Positions 54,392 through 64,000 of a stretch of DNA of 64,000 bases are shown here, piece by piece. The stretch spans positions 3,460,614 through 3,524,613 of the forward strand of contig CM030932.1 of NCBI GenBank assembly GCA_018136815.1. Reading direction: 5' to 3'. The notes below the pieces were generated by a model. The model did not search any database, was not told the origin of the DNA, and saw nothing but the letters and a program-made list of their open reading frames with translations. This stretch comes from Isochrysis galbana (lineage: Eukaryota; Haptophyta; Isochrysidales; Isochrysidaceae). A program made the translations under genes and the position numbers. Position 1 is the stretch's first letter, and each line of letters opens with the position of its first letter.

Positions 54392-55114
54392 GGGACACTG
54401 AGCTAGGCTCGGTTGGTGGGCGCGCCATCGGGACGTACGGCTCACCCCTCTAGCGTGCGCACCCCCCGCGTGGCACTTCGCGTCAAGGACGTCCGTATGG
54501 CCCGTATCCTCGGTTGAGTATATGTGTGGCGCACGTAGTGAGGGCGCGTTGTGACTTGGGGGGGGGGGGGGCGGAAGACGGGCGTCGCACTTGCTGTGCC
54601 GTGGCAGCGCACCACGGCCTCATGGTGCAAATGGGATTCGCATCACGAGGAGCATTAGGGCGCTCCAGGTCCTTCTCTAGCCTTTCTCCGGAGCTGCACT
54701 CAGGTGAGGCTTGTAGACGGGTTAGTGTTAAGAGTTTGTTTCTACTTGTGTGGACTGTCGACAATTGTGCCGCCGCGCACATTGCACCTTTTTAAGGTGG
54801 CGTCGCCACTGATATTGGCGAGGGAGGTACCGGCGTCGCGCAGGGTCTCGCGCGAACCCTGCACGAGGCCGTAGCGCGAGCCCTATCCAACCCCAACCTG
54901 TGCACACGGGCGGCTGCCGCGCCGTTCTCCCGATGAGCCCGTTCCAGGCTCCCCGGATGAACCGTGCGCCGCGCTAGTCGCCGGTGCGCCTTCGCGACTC
55001 GTTTGCAAAGAGGAAACGAGCTTCGCTCCGACAAAAATGGGCTAAAAGCAATAGGCTTCTAATAGGTTCTATTAAGAGGTCAAGAGAGGCCTACTAGATA
55101 CTAGACCTATTACC
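54392..55114. other. Intergenic, RUVBL2 3' flank
   Basis: No gene recognised. Holds the repeat shared with 45795-45855 (54982-55035) and a G-run at 54559-54570. Confidence 0.6.
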
Positions 55115-55158
55115 TGTTAATAGGTAATAGGGAAAAAACTATTGTTATAGTTTTAGCG

Positions 55159-55771
55159 ATGGAGCGCGCGCCGACCGCTCCCACCTCCCAGCCCCCCGCC
55201 GCCACGACGCCCCAACGGGGCCGCCCCAAACCGCCGGAGCCCAAGCGCCCACAGGCCGCCGCGCCGCCTGACAACGACGTCGACATGACGGCACCGCCCT
55301 CGCCTCCCAAGCTGCCACAGAACCAGGGAACAGGCAGAGTCCTGTTCCCTGGTGACAACCAGACCCAGGGCAATGCCCTGCCACCCAACCCCTCCGCTCC
55401 TCCACCAACTCAAGGACTCCCCATGGGAGGTGGCAGCTCTGCTGCCACCCCCATGGCGGCCACTCCTACCATCAGTGCACCCCTCGGGGCGGGCACTTAA
55501 CACAACAATCCATATTGGGGGCCTTTGCGCCCTCAAACCAACAACCAACTCAAGCAGCCAGGACATACGCGCAAGCTGCGCATGGTCACAAAGGGAAGGT
55601 TCCAGCCCAGCAGGCCCAGCAGCCACAAGCCCAACAACCACAGCAGCCATCGCGCAAGCGGGCGGATCCTCAGTCGGATCCAAAGCCGACTCTCCACAAC
55701 ACCACCCCTTTTGCTTCTCCTCCACCTGATGAGGAAGAGGAGCCTGAAGACACGCCTTTTTCATCCAGCTA
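55159..55771 (+). pseudogene. LINE copy E, ORF1 N-terminal Pro/Gln-rich part
   Basis: MERAPTAPTSQPPAATTPQR continues to a stop at 55498-55500. Homology resumes in another frame (GAFAPSNQQPTQAARTYAQA) to DEEEEPEDTPFSSS and a stop at about 55770. Comparison with copy A shows a frame break at about 55497 and a one-base loss in the T-run before the CAGCTAGCTCAGCTAGCTG stretch. The region is low complexity and probably disordered. Confidence 0.8.
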
Positions 55772-55825
55772 GCTCAGCTAGCTGATGACAAAAAGGACAT
55801 CAAGAGCGAGGATGTCGCCACCTTC

Positions 55826-56806
55826 ATGAAATTCCTCCTCTCTAGGCTGGAAGGCCTAGACGCAACTCCAGATGGCATGGACAAAGGCCGCAAAGGCCCA
55901 TGGATCTTCTATGTCGATGAAGACGCACACGATCAATTCAAGGCCGCATACGGAGACAAAGTTAACACAGCCCTCTCGGGAATCCCGCATGAATTTGGAA
56001 TCACCTATGGCGCGTTAATCGACTCGGCCCCTCGTAAGTCGAGCGCTATCCGGTCCTCCCTAAAAGAGGTGGCGACCTACATTGTTTTTCGCATCTTTGA
56101 TCCGATCAAGGCTTTTAAGACCAAGACTAGGCATTTGGCCAACTCGCTCGAGCGCGAGGGTTTCCACGTGCTAAGGGGCAACCAACAGCGAGCCAAAACC
56201 TCACTCGAAGGTATCACGAAGGTTGAGTCCGGCAAGCGTCCCATCTGGCACTTTTATGTTTACACGGACACGTCGGCCTTAGGGCACCGTTTCCCTCGCA
56301 ACTTTCATGTGACTCTCGATGACGGAGAAAATTTCAACTTGGACTATGCGGTCCGATCATCAGTGGAATGTGTGACTCCTGAAGGGGAGTTAGCCATCCA
56401 TGGAGCCCCCGGAGGCTGCAAAGGATATGACAAGCCGTGGGCTATCTCGTTTCTTCGTAAAAACCAAGTTAGCTTTCGCCAATGCACGTGCGAACAAGAT
56501 AAGGCGAAAGCAGAACAACGAAAGCGCCAAAGGGACGCAAGTAACGCCATGGACTACAGGGCCCTCATGGGCCTTGGAGCGGCGGCGCCATGCCGCCGAT
56601 TCATGGCGGGCGAATGCAAAAACAACCGCATGAAAGGACGTCAAATCGTCCAATGCTCCTCCAGTCACGACATCCCCGGATGTTGGGTAAAGGATCCCAC
56701 CACGGGCAAACAATCTTGTATGGTCAAATGCAATCTTAAACCTAATAAGGCTTATCCAGGGTACTGCGTGAACGGAGTTAGTTGCCTTTACCGTCATGGT
56801 GAATAG
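55826..56806 (+). CDS. LINE ORF1 core protein with CCCH zinc fingers
   Basis: 326 residues from the ATG at 55826, the intact part of ORF1. The core includes GPWIFYVDEDAHDQFKAAYG, FRIFDPIKAFKTKTRHLANS and IWHFYVYTDTSALGHRFPRN. Basic, glutamate-rich sequence follows, then two zinc-finger-like modules, CRRFMAGEC...QCSSSH and CNLKPNKAYPGYC...CLYRH (CCCH type). ORF1 proteins bind the element RNA and form the ribonucleoprotein used for retrotransposition. The stop overlaps the next ORF start in ATGGTGAATAG, suggesting coupled re-initiation. Homologous pieces occur at 3.1, 31.3, 45.9 and 47.4 kb. Confidence 0.88.
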   Translation: MKFLLSRLEGLDATPDGMDKGRKGPWIFYVDEDAHDQFKAAYGDKVNTALSGIPHEFGITYGALIDSAPRKSSAIRSSLKEVATYIVFRIFDPIKAFKTKTRHLANSLEREGFHVLRGNQQRAKTSLEGITKVESGKRPIWHFYVYTDTSALGHRFPRNFHVTLDDGENFNLDYAVRSSVECVTPEGELAIHGAPGGCKGYDKPWAISFLRKNQVSFRQCTCEQDKAKAEQRKRQRDASNAMDYRALMGLGAAAPCRRFMAGECKNNRMKGRQIVQCSSSHDIPGCWVKDPTTGKQSCMVKCNLKPNKAYPGYCVNGVSCLYRHGE

Positions 56807-58070
56807 TAGAGACTTAAAGATTGCGACATACAATTTGAACGGAGCGAAACATAAATTAACGTCGACTCTAGCGCAAGCGAGACTAGGAGGGATCCATGTT
56901 CTGTACGCGCAAGAACTACACCATTACAGCGATGGGTGGCACCTAAGGGTGCGAGGTTTGGCCAGGTCCCTTGGCTGGGACTGGTTTCAATCCCCCGCGT
57001 CTAGGGGCGACCCTGGGAGCGGAGTGGCGGTAGCCATTAGAAGAGACAGAAGCGACGTAGTAGTAGAATCTTGGTCGGTAGTTATCCCGGGAAGGCTGGT
57101 AGTAGTAAAGGCTAAGATCGGACATGAAACAATATCTTTCGCCTCAGTGTATCTAAATGCTCGACCTAATAAACGTAAAGAAGACATTAAAGTCCTTCAT
57201 GAGACATCGGAAATACTTTCTCACACCATTATAGCGGGCGATTTCAATTGCGTGGAGAACATACATAGAGACACCCGGCCCACCGCGGGGGCGACCCCTT
57301 ATGCAAATACGGGAGGCAGAGCCCTCACGAGGGCGCTTGCCTCGCATGGCCTCACTGACGTCCAACTGCTGGTTAATCCGGGCTTAAAAGAACAATACAC
57401 GAGGTGCGGGCACCTGACCCACACGAGAATAGATCGATTATACGCCGCAGAATACTACTCCACGTGGAGATGGCATAAGGCATACATAGATCTTAAACTT
57501 TTCACGGGCCTAGCGGCGTCGGACCACCACCCGGTGGTAGCGACTTTTGCTACCGCCCCCCCACGACGGGCAACGGAAATAGATGCCAAAATACCTTTGG
57601 AGGTATTAGATGACCCGGAGACCCGGGAGATGATCAGCCTCCTCTGGAGGAGACTCTACCCGGCCCCTCCGGGAGAGGACGAAGGGGACAAGTTATCCGC
57701 ATGGACGGAAGCCAAAAGGAAGGTATCTTCGATATTCCTCGCGAAGGCGGTTGAGCTTCGCAGACGACAGAGGTACGCGCAAGCGGAAATCGACGCGGTG
57801 GCGGATGCTAGAAAAGCCCAAATGGGGGCGACCCCCGGGACGACCCGGTCGGACATCATAGCGGAACTAAACCGCAAAGTAGTCGACAAAAGACGTACCT
57901 TCTCACCCGCCCCGTCATTAGCGGAGAAAATCATAAGGGCGGAAGAGCTTGTTACAAAGCAATTTTTTAAGAGCCGGATACGGGGGACGTTTACACTATG
58001 GAAGAATGCGCGGCTTACCTGCCGGGCGGAGAACGTTGGATACGCCATAGGGGAAATTACATATCGGTAG
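56796..58070 (+). CDS. LINE ORF2 N-terminal half: AP-type endonuclease
   Basis: Begins at ATG 56796, overlapping ORF1 by 11 bp. All apurinic/apyrimidinic-type endonuclease motifs are present: KIATYNLNGAKH, LYAQELHHY, VAVAIRRD, ASVYLNARPN, IIAGDFNCVE, TRIDRLYAAEYY and AASDHHPVVATF. The enzyme nicks target DNA to prime reverse transcription. The last part (EKIIRAEELVTKQFFKSRIR) corresponds to the linker before an RT, but the frame then ends in C-terminal-domain DNA read in the wrong frame (from about TLWKNARLTCRAENVG), so the RT has been deleted at about 57980-58000. Confidence 0.92.
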   Translation: MVNSRDLKIATYNLNGAKHKLTSTLAQARLGGIHVLYAQELHHYSDGWHLRVRGLARSLGWDWFQSPASRGDPGSGVAVAIRRDRSDVVVESWSVVIPGRLVVVKAKIGHETISFASVYLNARPNKRKEDIKVLHETSEILSHTIIAGDFNCVENIHRDTRPTAGATPYANTGGRALTRALASHGLTDVQLLVNPGLKEQYTRCGHLTHTRIDRLYAAEYYSTWRWHKAYIDLKLFTGLAASDHHPVVATFATAPPRRATEIDAKIPLEVLDDPETREMISLLWRRLYPAPPGEDEGDKLSAWTEAKRKVSSIFLAKAVELRRRQRYAQAEIDAVADARKAQMGATPGTTRSDIIAELNRKVVDKRRTFSPAPSLAEKIIRAEELVTKQFFKSRIRGTFTLWKNARLTCRAENVGYAIGEITYR

Positions 58071-59194
58071 GCCCCTTTCTTAAATCGTGGGAAAAGATTT
58101 CTGAATGGACGAGATCAAGACTAATACATACCACTTTCGATTATATGAACCTTCTTAGAAAAAAAGCGAAGTCTCCGCCCCCGGCTCCAGAGGAGCAAGG
58201 GATAGTCCCTCAGGAAGATCCGGACGCACACGATCTAGGCGAGATCCTAGTGGACATAGACCATAACTTTTATCTGCGCCGAAGAGGCGACTACCACAAA
58301 GTCCAGCTCAATGTCATGGGAGAGCCCCACATCCACGAGCAGATTAGCCCGCAACTACTGCCCGACGAACTTTACACCCCGCTGAAGTGGGGGCGTGCGT
58401 ACGACGGCCCGGCGGAAACGGCGTACCCGTTACCCCAAGAATACTTGCTAAACGGCACGCGTACAACACTAGAGGATGTAAGTGTCAGGGACTTGACTAA
58501 AGCGTTCCTCGCTTTGAGGAAAACCAAAACACAAAAATCCACACTAAGATGGGAAAAAAGGTTACCGGTCCTCTCGGGAAAGTGGAAACAAATATCGCAA
58601 TTATACAAATATAACTTTTTGACGCCTAGAGACTCTTATTTGCATTTCAAACATGTCCTACATAGGAGGTTAGCTACAGCGAACCGCTTTGCTGACGATC
58701 CAACATGCCGCTTTTGCGGCACGGCCCCTGAAAGCTCCACCCACCTGGCCTCATGTATCGCGACGGAGCCCATCTTTGAATTCATAGAAGGACTTCTGGG
58801 GATTAGCCTTAGGCCGGGATCCGAAACAGCCCAACGACTTTTCTGCTATCAAGTGGACAGACCGCACCCCTCCTCAGGATACTTAGGCATCCTGGCGTGG
58901 AGGTACATCCTAACTGACTTTTATAACATCCAATATGGCAACGCGGACGGCAGGTCCGTTAGATCGATCTTAAGAGCGATCCTTGCGAGATACCACCTAT
59001 TAGTAACGGCGAAAGTCGGGTTCTTTCAGAGGCTGAAAAAACAACGAGAGAATATGGGGCTACACGCCCCGAGCAACAAACACATTAAGAAATTGATAAG
59101 TCCGCTCTACACGGTGGACAAGGAGTTCAACCTAGGAACATCGGAAGACCTCCTGCAGGCGGCGAGAGGTCTAGACATCCGTAACATCACCTGA
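57998..59194 (+). pseudogene. LINE ORF2 C-terminal domain with CCHC finger
   Basis: Open frame of 398 residues starting at MEECAAYLPGGERWI, with LHFKHVLHRRLATANRFADD and the zinc knuckle CRFCGTAPESSTHLASC (CX2C, then HX4C). Homologous to the minus-strand frame at 7477-8724 over its full length. As it is out of frame with the preceding endonuclease it would be translated only by internal initiation. Confidence 0.85.
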
Positions 59195-59514
59195 GGCACT
59201 TAATACCGCGTCATAGAAGAAACCGCGGAGGATATCAATGATGATCCCACGATATACAATAGAAGGCAACCCGAATTAACACTAGCATAAAGGACGAATC
59301 ACAGTCTCCAGCCCCCTTCTCTCCAACTCCCGGCCGAAGCAGCGCGCGCGGCCTCCCCGGAACCAGCTTCTCCGATAAAGAGGGAACTGGGAAAGGGGGA
59401 GGGGGTTGTCAGGGGTTAAGGTTGGGTAGTAGGGAGGTACACTAGCACACTGCCTCACGCCGCACGCGTAGCGGGGAATTTTAAGAAGATTTTTTTTTGT
59501 TAATAGGTAATAGG

Positions 59515-60331
59515 TAAAAAACCTTTTTATTTTTTCGCCTCGCGCGTGGCTATAGGTACCGCTATCGTAGCCACGCCCAGATCATCTTAGATCCCTTCCT
59601 CTCCCTAGCCCTAGTAACCAAGCTCAGAAGTCAAAAGCCAATCATATTCATATTATAAAGCATACTGATAAATCTGTAATATTAGTAAAATGTGTTTTAT
59701 TTTGACCTGTTACGGGCACCTATTGGACCTGTTAACATGTCCTCTTAACAGGAAGAGGCCCCCGAAACCTGTTGGCCTTGTACCTGTTGTCCCATCTGGG
59801 ACCCTACCTCCTACCTCTACTGAAACACACAGACAAACACCTACATTTCACACACATCACCCACAGGAGACTGGGCACGCGAAACCGCTTCGCCCATTTT
59901 TCGAAAATTTCGCCGGACGGAGGACCCCCCATTTTTTTGCTGCTGATCTCTCATACGAGAACCTATAGGAAGCTTATTTAGGCCTCCATTTGCCCATTAC
60001 CGATTTTGCCCTCCGCATCCCCCTATTGAGTGACTGGGCTACCACACGCACCCACAGCCACTCCACCCCGCCCACAACACGCGCAGTCCTCCGACTCCCC
60101 CCAGCCCACCCCCCCACCCGTCACTCTCCTAGGCGTAAATAGGCGAGTGGGGCATGTCCCCCACCTTGAGCTTGCAGCCAATTGTGTAGGGTTCCCGCTA
60201 GTACGTCTATGTACGTGTGCCGCAGAGGTGGGGGTGAGGTGGGGGGGAGGGGGGGGGTGCCAACCCCAGTGGTAGCGGCAGTCAAACTCTCGATCGGGAT
60301 TTGTGGCACTCTCTCGGCGAGACTGACAGGC
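59515..60331. other. Repeat-rich intergenic region with LINE scrap
   Basis: At 59800-59905 a frame reads LLPLLKHTDKHLHFTHITHR RLGTRNRFA, matching LLKHTDKHLHFKHITHRRIG of the minus-strand copy at 7.5-8.7 kb; it is a short isolated piece of the C-terminal domain. The sequence cctgtta/taacagg recurs at 59705-59790. Otherwise no gene. Confidence 0.65.
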
Positions 60332-61477
60332 CTATGGGAGGCCTATCTTGAGCTTCTTGCCGCCTCGTTTGCCCATGGACGATGTGCACTCAATACCCAA
60401 GCCTTTCTCGTAACGGTCGAGCAGATGAGGCACCTTGGCGTCCACCTGATTCTTCGATTGATCGGTGCACGTCGGAGCCACAGTCGCCATATCGACCTGA
60501 ATTTTCTTGTTGGCACGCTCGCCGGAGCGCCATGCCTCCAATAGAGCTCGCCAGTCGAACCAGGCAACGAGCTTGATCTCCTTGTCATCTGCCTGAACGG
60601 TATCGTCCTGCAGCCGCACCACGAGAGCAGACCAGTTGTCATTACAGAGGTCATCACGTGCACGCGACTCCTGGTAGCCGCCCAGGAAGAGAGGCGCGAA
60701 CTCGGCATCCAAGTCACTGCCGACTTCCTCCTTCAATTCACGTGTGAGGGCGTCGATCCTCGACTCGCCCGGATCGACAGCTCCGCCTGCCATCGCCCAG
60801 TTGCCTCGCTCGTGGACGAGGAGCACGCGATTGCCATCTGGAGAGAGCGGCAAGCCGGCGACACCCTCGATGGACGTGGCGTACGAATGAACCATGTCTG
60901 CCATCTTATCAGTTGGCCAGCAGTAGTACACATACTCGGGCACGCCGAGCGACAGGTCGTCAGCCGGCAAACCTCGCTTTGCCTGATCCGCCGCCGCGTC
61001 CTCTGTTTGTACATGGCCCGCCGGCCTGTAGTGGTGGAACTTGAAGCCTGCCTGCCGCATCCAGCTCAGGTCGGTTGTCGCCATCGCCGGCTCACTCACT
61101 CCGATCCACACCGCCGCGGGGATCTTGCCATTCTCGCCGAGTTTGCTCTGCTGCTGGATGGCGAGCTGAGCACAGAGGCGTAGTGCGTGACTCTCCGCCT
61201 TCTTGGGCACGCCGTTGCAGCCTGTACGCAGCCAGAGAGCCCCGTACGGCCCTTTCTGTACAGTGAGACCGAAGAGACTCTCGACTCCGCCGGCCGCGGT
61301 GGCCTTGGTGGAGATCTGGGCGGGCGTAGGCCGTGGCGGTGCGATCTGGCCGTCGTGGAAAGACTTGAATGTGAGGGAACCACCCGTGAGCGCTGCCTCC
61401 CACGAGGACGCCACCTCGGCAGAGGAAGGCAGCGGGGGCCCCATGCTGCTGCCGGCACCCATCCAACGGAAGGGCAT
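60332..61477 (-). CDS. Nudix hydrolase, NUDT6-like architecture
   Basis: Single exon, 381 residues. A complete Nudix box GAVDPGESRIDALTRELKEE VG lies at residues 232-253 (Gly232, Glu238, Arg246-Glu247, Glu250-Glu251, Gly253), so metal-dependent cleavage of a nucleoside diphosphate-X substrate is expected. The region before it (ALWLRT, WMRQAGFKFHHYRP, then YATSIEGVAG) resembles the extra N-terminal domain of NUDT6 proteins, whose animal members have WL-IP and GF-FHHA in the same places. There is no obvious signal peptide. The C-terminus is basic and glycine-rich (GKRGGKKLKIG). The substrate cannot be read from sequence; ADP-ribose-like or capped nucleotides are possibilities. Confidence 0.9.
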   Translation of the reverse strand: MPFRWMGAGSSMGPPLPSSAEVASSWEAALTGGSLTFKSFHDGQIAPPRPTPAQISTKATAAGGVESLFGLTVQKGPYGALWLRTGCNGVPKKAESHALRLCAQLAIQQQSKLGENGKIPAAVWIGVSEPAMATTDLSWMRQAGFKFHHYRPAGHVQTEDAAADQAKRGLPADDLSLGVPEYVYYCWPTDKMADMVHSYATSIEGVAGLPLSPDGNRVLLVHERGNWAMAGGAVDPGESRIDALTRELKEEVGSDLDAEFAPLFLGGYQESRARDDLCNDNWSALVVRLQDDTVQADDKEIKLVAWFDWRALLEAWRSGERANKKIQVDMATVAPTCTDQSKNQVDAKVPHLLDRYEKGLGIECTSSMGKRGGKKLKIGLP

Positions 61478-62357
61478 TGTTCCTTTTTTATTTCCTTCTC
61501 TCTTTTTCTTTTGCTCTGCGACGAAGAACCGCGCGCGTCGAGTTGAACGGCTCCGTCTCCTACATGTGAAACACAGCCAAACTTAGAAATAAAACAGCAA
61601 AAACAGTATGTTTTTTGCCGTCGAAAAAAAACAGTGTAAAAAACTGATGTGCGGGGTAGGGGGGCCGCCCGAAATAAAACAGCGAAAAACATATGTTTTG
61701 GGCCTCCGAAAAAAAACACTGTTCCTGTGTTTCTCACATGTACGCTCCGTCTGCTGCTCGCCGCAGGGCATTCCTTTCTTTTTTTTCCTCAAGCGGCCGC
61801 CTCGCGGCGACGTTCTCGCCTGCGGCGCCGTGTGGTGCGCGCAGGTGCGCGGGGCGCCCCCAAGCCACGTTGAAATCAGCAGCCGCGGCGCGCGGCGCCT
61901 AGGCCCAGGCCAGAATATGTAGTTTGGCCAACCCAAATAAATAGATAGCATTTATATGTAGAAAATATGTAGAGATCTGTAGCAAGGCATCCAAATAGGT
62001 GCCCAAATATGCGGCAAATATGTAGATGTGTTGATACAAAACTTGTAAACACAAAAGACAAAATACCGATCAATAACCTGGGAGAGGGTCTAGGCCTTCC
62101 TGAACGGGAGAGCATCGAGCATCGCGAACCTGTTCCGACAGCTTGGCGTAGACCTCGTGGCTCGTGGAGGAGAAGCCACCCTGGGCAAGGGACTGAAGTG
62201 CGCGGCGCTATGTGAGCTAGTCCTGCCAAAATTCGCCCAACCAACTAGTCCTGCCAAATTGCGGCCTGAAAGCGAAAGCGCGCGCCGTAGATATTAAACA
62301 TCGATAACAGATAACAGGGTATGTGTATGTGAAAATATTGTTGTAATAGGTAATAGA
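61478..62357. other. Intergenic with AT-rich tandem repeat
   Basis: A unit reading gaaataaaacagc(a/g)aaaaac..tatgttttt...cgaaaaaaaacagtgt/cactgt occurs twice (about 61587-61638 and 61670-61725). AAATATG/ATGTAG-like motifs recur at 61912-62035. No gene seen. Confidence 0.6.
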
Positions 62358-62360
62358 TAA

Positions 62361-62421
62361 CTATGGACATTTGATGGCTCCATTCGATTGATGTCCCATA
62401 ATTGACGGAACGACACCTACA
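62361..62421 (+). repeat. 62-bp dispersed repeat, copy 2
   Basis: Matches 19191-19252 from actatggacatttgatggct to ggaacgacacct with one extra base. Confidence 0.9.
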
Positions 62422-62458
62422 CTCTCGCACACACTCACAAACACAGTCATATCACATA

Positions 62459-62990
62459 TCACATCGGGCCGCGTTCGGCGGCCGGCTTCGTTTTCTTTGC
62501 CCTCTTGCGGTGGTGGGGCGCAAGTCTGACAACCTCTTCAGCTTCTGAGTGGTCGCCATTCTCGTCGTTGTGGTGTGAGCGATCGCGATCGTCGATGCCA
62601 TTATTGGTTGATGTGCTAGTCGAGAATGATGATTTGCATGTGCTCCTCGACTGCGACTGCCGTTCATCGTCGAGCATGATCTCATCGATGCCTACCCACT
62701 TGCGGCTGTGCTTGTTCCGCGGGCGCGGGCGAGTAGATCTTGATCTCGATGTTTCGGTCGCCGAAAAGGGTGCCGGCGCCGAGGGCGATGAGCGATGACG
62801 ACGCCTGAGCCCAAGTGTGTGTGCACGATCTTGTCGCCCACCTTGAATGAAGTCATCGGCGTAGTTAGTCGTCGAGCTCTGAGGGCACCGAGCACCGACC
62901 GAGGACTGTCTATAACCGATAGGGCCTGGTAAGACTTTTGCGAAATCGCTCCCCAAATTTCTAGCAAAATTTTTCAAAAATCCCACGGCG
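62459..62990 (-). pseudogene. Transposon protein N-terminal fragment
   Basis: Minus-strand frames read FKVGDKIVHTHLGSGVVIA and, after a frame change, KWVGIDEIMLDDE and an acidic/basic tail (DDRDRSHHNDENGDHSEAEE). The first block resembles the beta-barrel-like part of the ORF at 35889-36722. The upstream sequence (aaatttttcaaaaatccc) resembles the repeat at 36006 and 36838. I read it as a decayed copy of the same element. Confidence 0.45.
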
Positions 62991-63581
62991 AGCCCCCAAA
63001 TTTCCCCAAAGCTTCGAAAAAATTTCTTGTATTTTCAGCATCGCGCGCTGCGCGGGGTGAAATAAAACCACATCAATAGCAATAACATCAATAGCAGCTC
63101 GGTCTGGCGCGCCCTCGCAGGAAATCTCTAGGAGCCAGGACTGAGATCAGCCTTGCTTTGACAGCGCGCCAACGTCCGCCGCCGGAGGCCCGGAGAGCCC
63201 AACTTCGAACCGAGCCCGGGCGCGCTCCGCTGCTTGTTCTCGTGGGCTTTGTGTGATAAGGATTAGATAGCACATAGCACCGCATCACGGTGCGGAGGGC
63301 GCCGTTGCTTGAGGTAATGCTCATGCGTTCCCGGCAACGCACTAATGCGCAAAAGAACAAGCCCCAATCCAAAAGCCCACTCCCGCGTGCGTTTGCACAT
63401 TTAGCCTGTGACACGATGGTCGGTCAACCAGAAGCCAATGAAGTCCACGCCACACATCCTACACGCATGTTGCCACACAGTCCACTCCACCACCGCCATA
63501 GAAATCGCTAAAGACGGCCGCCGATAACGCCGATTAGCAGCCCCAACACCACGGCGCAACCGGCGCACGTCCCAGTGACAC
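62991..63581. other. Intergenic
   Basis: No recognisable gene on either strand. Confidence 0.5.
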
Positions 63582-64000
63582 CTACCAGTTGACGACGCGC
63601 CGCCACTCCATTTCCTTTGGTAGGTGCTCCGCAGCACCGGCGCCTGTTGAGCTCATATCGCATGCTCGCCACGAACACGAGGGGTCGACATTGGGAGCGG
63701 TGACGCTGTTGATCAGCCCACGGAAGGGAAGCGACCGGCGCCATTGCATGGTTCCAGTACGGAGGCTAAAGGCGGCCAGCTGAGCCTCCGCCCAGTTGCG
63801 CTCGACGGAAGAGCGCTGCTTAGGCGCGAGACCAAAGTAGGCGACGTGGTCCACAACAGCGAGGCCTTTGGAGAACCAGCCCTTTCCCGCCGCAAAGAGC
63901 GTTTCGGACGTCCCGTTGGGGTGGAGCCGGCCAAGGCCGCCCGAGCTCGACAGCAAGTAGAGGAGGCGGCCACGGTAGAAGCACGGGTTGTGGCAGTTGG
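63582..64000 (-). CDS. 3' end of a beta-propeller-like protein, cut by window edge
   Basis: A minus-strand frame open from the right edge to a stop at 63582-63584 encodes about 139 residues: NPCFYRGRLLYLLSSSGGLG RL, AAGKGWFSKGLAVVDHVAYF GLAPKQRSS, AQLAAFSLRTGTMQWRRSLP. Repeated short beta-strand blocks with LAAFSLRTG-like turns suggest a propeller of PQQ/DUF4915-like type. The N-terminus is outside the window. Function not assigned. Confidence 0.6.
   Translation of the reverse strand, partial: NCHNPCFYRGRLLYLLSSSGGLGRLHPNGTSETLFAAGKGWFSKGLAVVDHVAYFGLAPKQRSSVERNWAEAQLAAFSLRTGTMQWRRSLPFRGLINSVTAPNVDPSCSWRACDMSSTGAGAAEHLPKEMEWRRVVNW

Larger units (their letters stand above)
55115..59514 (+). 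mobile_element. LINE copy E: near full length with 17-bp TSD, RT deleted
   Basis: tgttaataggtaatagg stands at 55115-55131 and exactly again at 59498-59514, a target-site duplication made by target-primed insertion. Between them: leader with aaaactattgttatag, ORF1 (55159-56806, two frame breaks), endonuclease (56796-58070), C-terminal zinc-finger domain (57998-59194) and a 3' UTR ending aagaagattttttttt. The whole RT is absent: the endonuclease frame runs into C-terminal sequence in another frame. The perfect duplication shows that this shortened form inserted as a unit, or lost the RT afterwards without disturbing the ends. Confidence 0.92.

Overview
The window is nuclear DNA of a eukaryotic, photosynthetic protist. 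Genes are GC-rich and carry short GT-AG introns whose phases can be followed. One gene encodes a plastid pheophytinase-like hydrolase with a secretory-type N-terminus, as expected for an alga with a complex plastid. Other genes are core eukaryotic ones (Rab24-like GTPase, RUVBL2, DPY30, TRMT11). Long (GA)n/(CT)n tracts lie at gene starts and inside introns. A haptophyte or a stramenopile alga would fit; the sequence alone does not decide, and there is no sign of prokaryotic operons, CRISPR arrays or plasmid functions.

Layout. 0-2 kb: Rab24-like GTPase (+). 2.4-4.9 kb: broken non-LTR (LINE) ORF1 and a retropepsin-like fragment. 5.45-8.88 kb: a 3.4-kb element with perfect terminal inverted repeats and a 10-bp target-site duplication, carrying the 3' half of a LINE. 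9-9.4 kb: a MITE and a dispersed repeat. 10.1-11.5 kb: cyclophilin (+). 12.6-13.2 kb: LINE debris. 13.7-15.6 kb: TRMT11 (-). 17.2-18.3 kb: two unfamiliar genes. 19.7-26.4 kb: one very large gene (-). 26.9-27.5 kb: Stowaway-like MITE. 28.7-30.5 kb: WD-repeat protein (+). 31.1-32.7 kb: LINE with an antisense cargo ORF. 33.0-34.2 kb: pheophytinase-like hydrolase (+). 34.9-36.9 kb: transposase-like debris with a 45-bp palindrome. 38.6-39.0 kb: DPY30 (+). 39.7-43.1 kb: retroelement pieces and GA repeats. 43.7-44.5 kb: orphan membrane protein. 45.3-49.2 kb: LINE copies, one interrupted by a MITE. 49.4-50.7 kb: two tRNA-derived SINEs. 51.4-54.4 kb: RUVBL2 (+). 55.1-59.5 kb: LINE with a 17-bp target-site duplication but no reverse transcriptase. 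60.3-61.5 kb: Nudix hydrolase (-). 62.4-64 kb: transposon fragment and a truncated gene.

The standout is the 19.7-26.4 kb gene. Five exons with fully consistent splice phases encode about 2075 residues that join, in order, a coiled coil, a class II (plant-type) PRPP synthetase, an R-S-ExE ADP-ribosyltransferase, leucine-rich repeats and a ribokinase/PfkB domain. Ribokinase makes ribose 5-phosphate, PRPP synthetase uses it, and the ADP-ribosyltransferase consumes NAD+. A ribose/NAD+ cycling or signalling enzyme is therefore a testable inference.

The second theme is one LINE family (ORF1 with CCCH fingers; endonuclease + RT + CCHC finger). At least eight pieces of it occur here. Several keep both termini but have lost different internal parts, so together they cover ORF1, endonuclease, most of the RT and the C-terminus.
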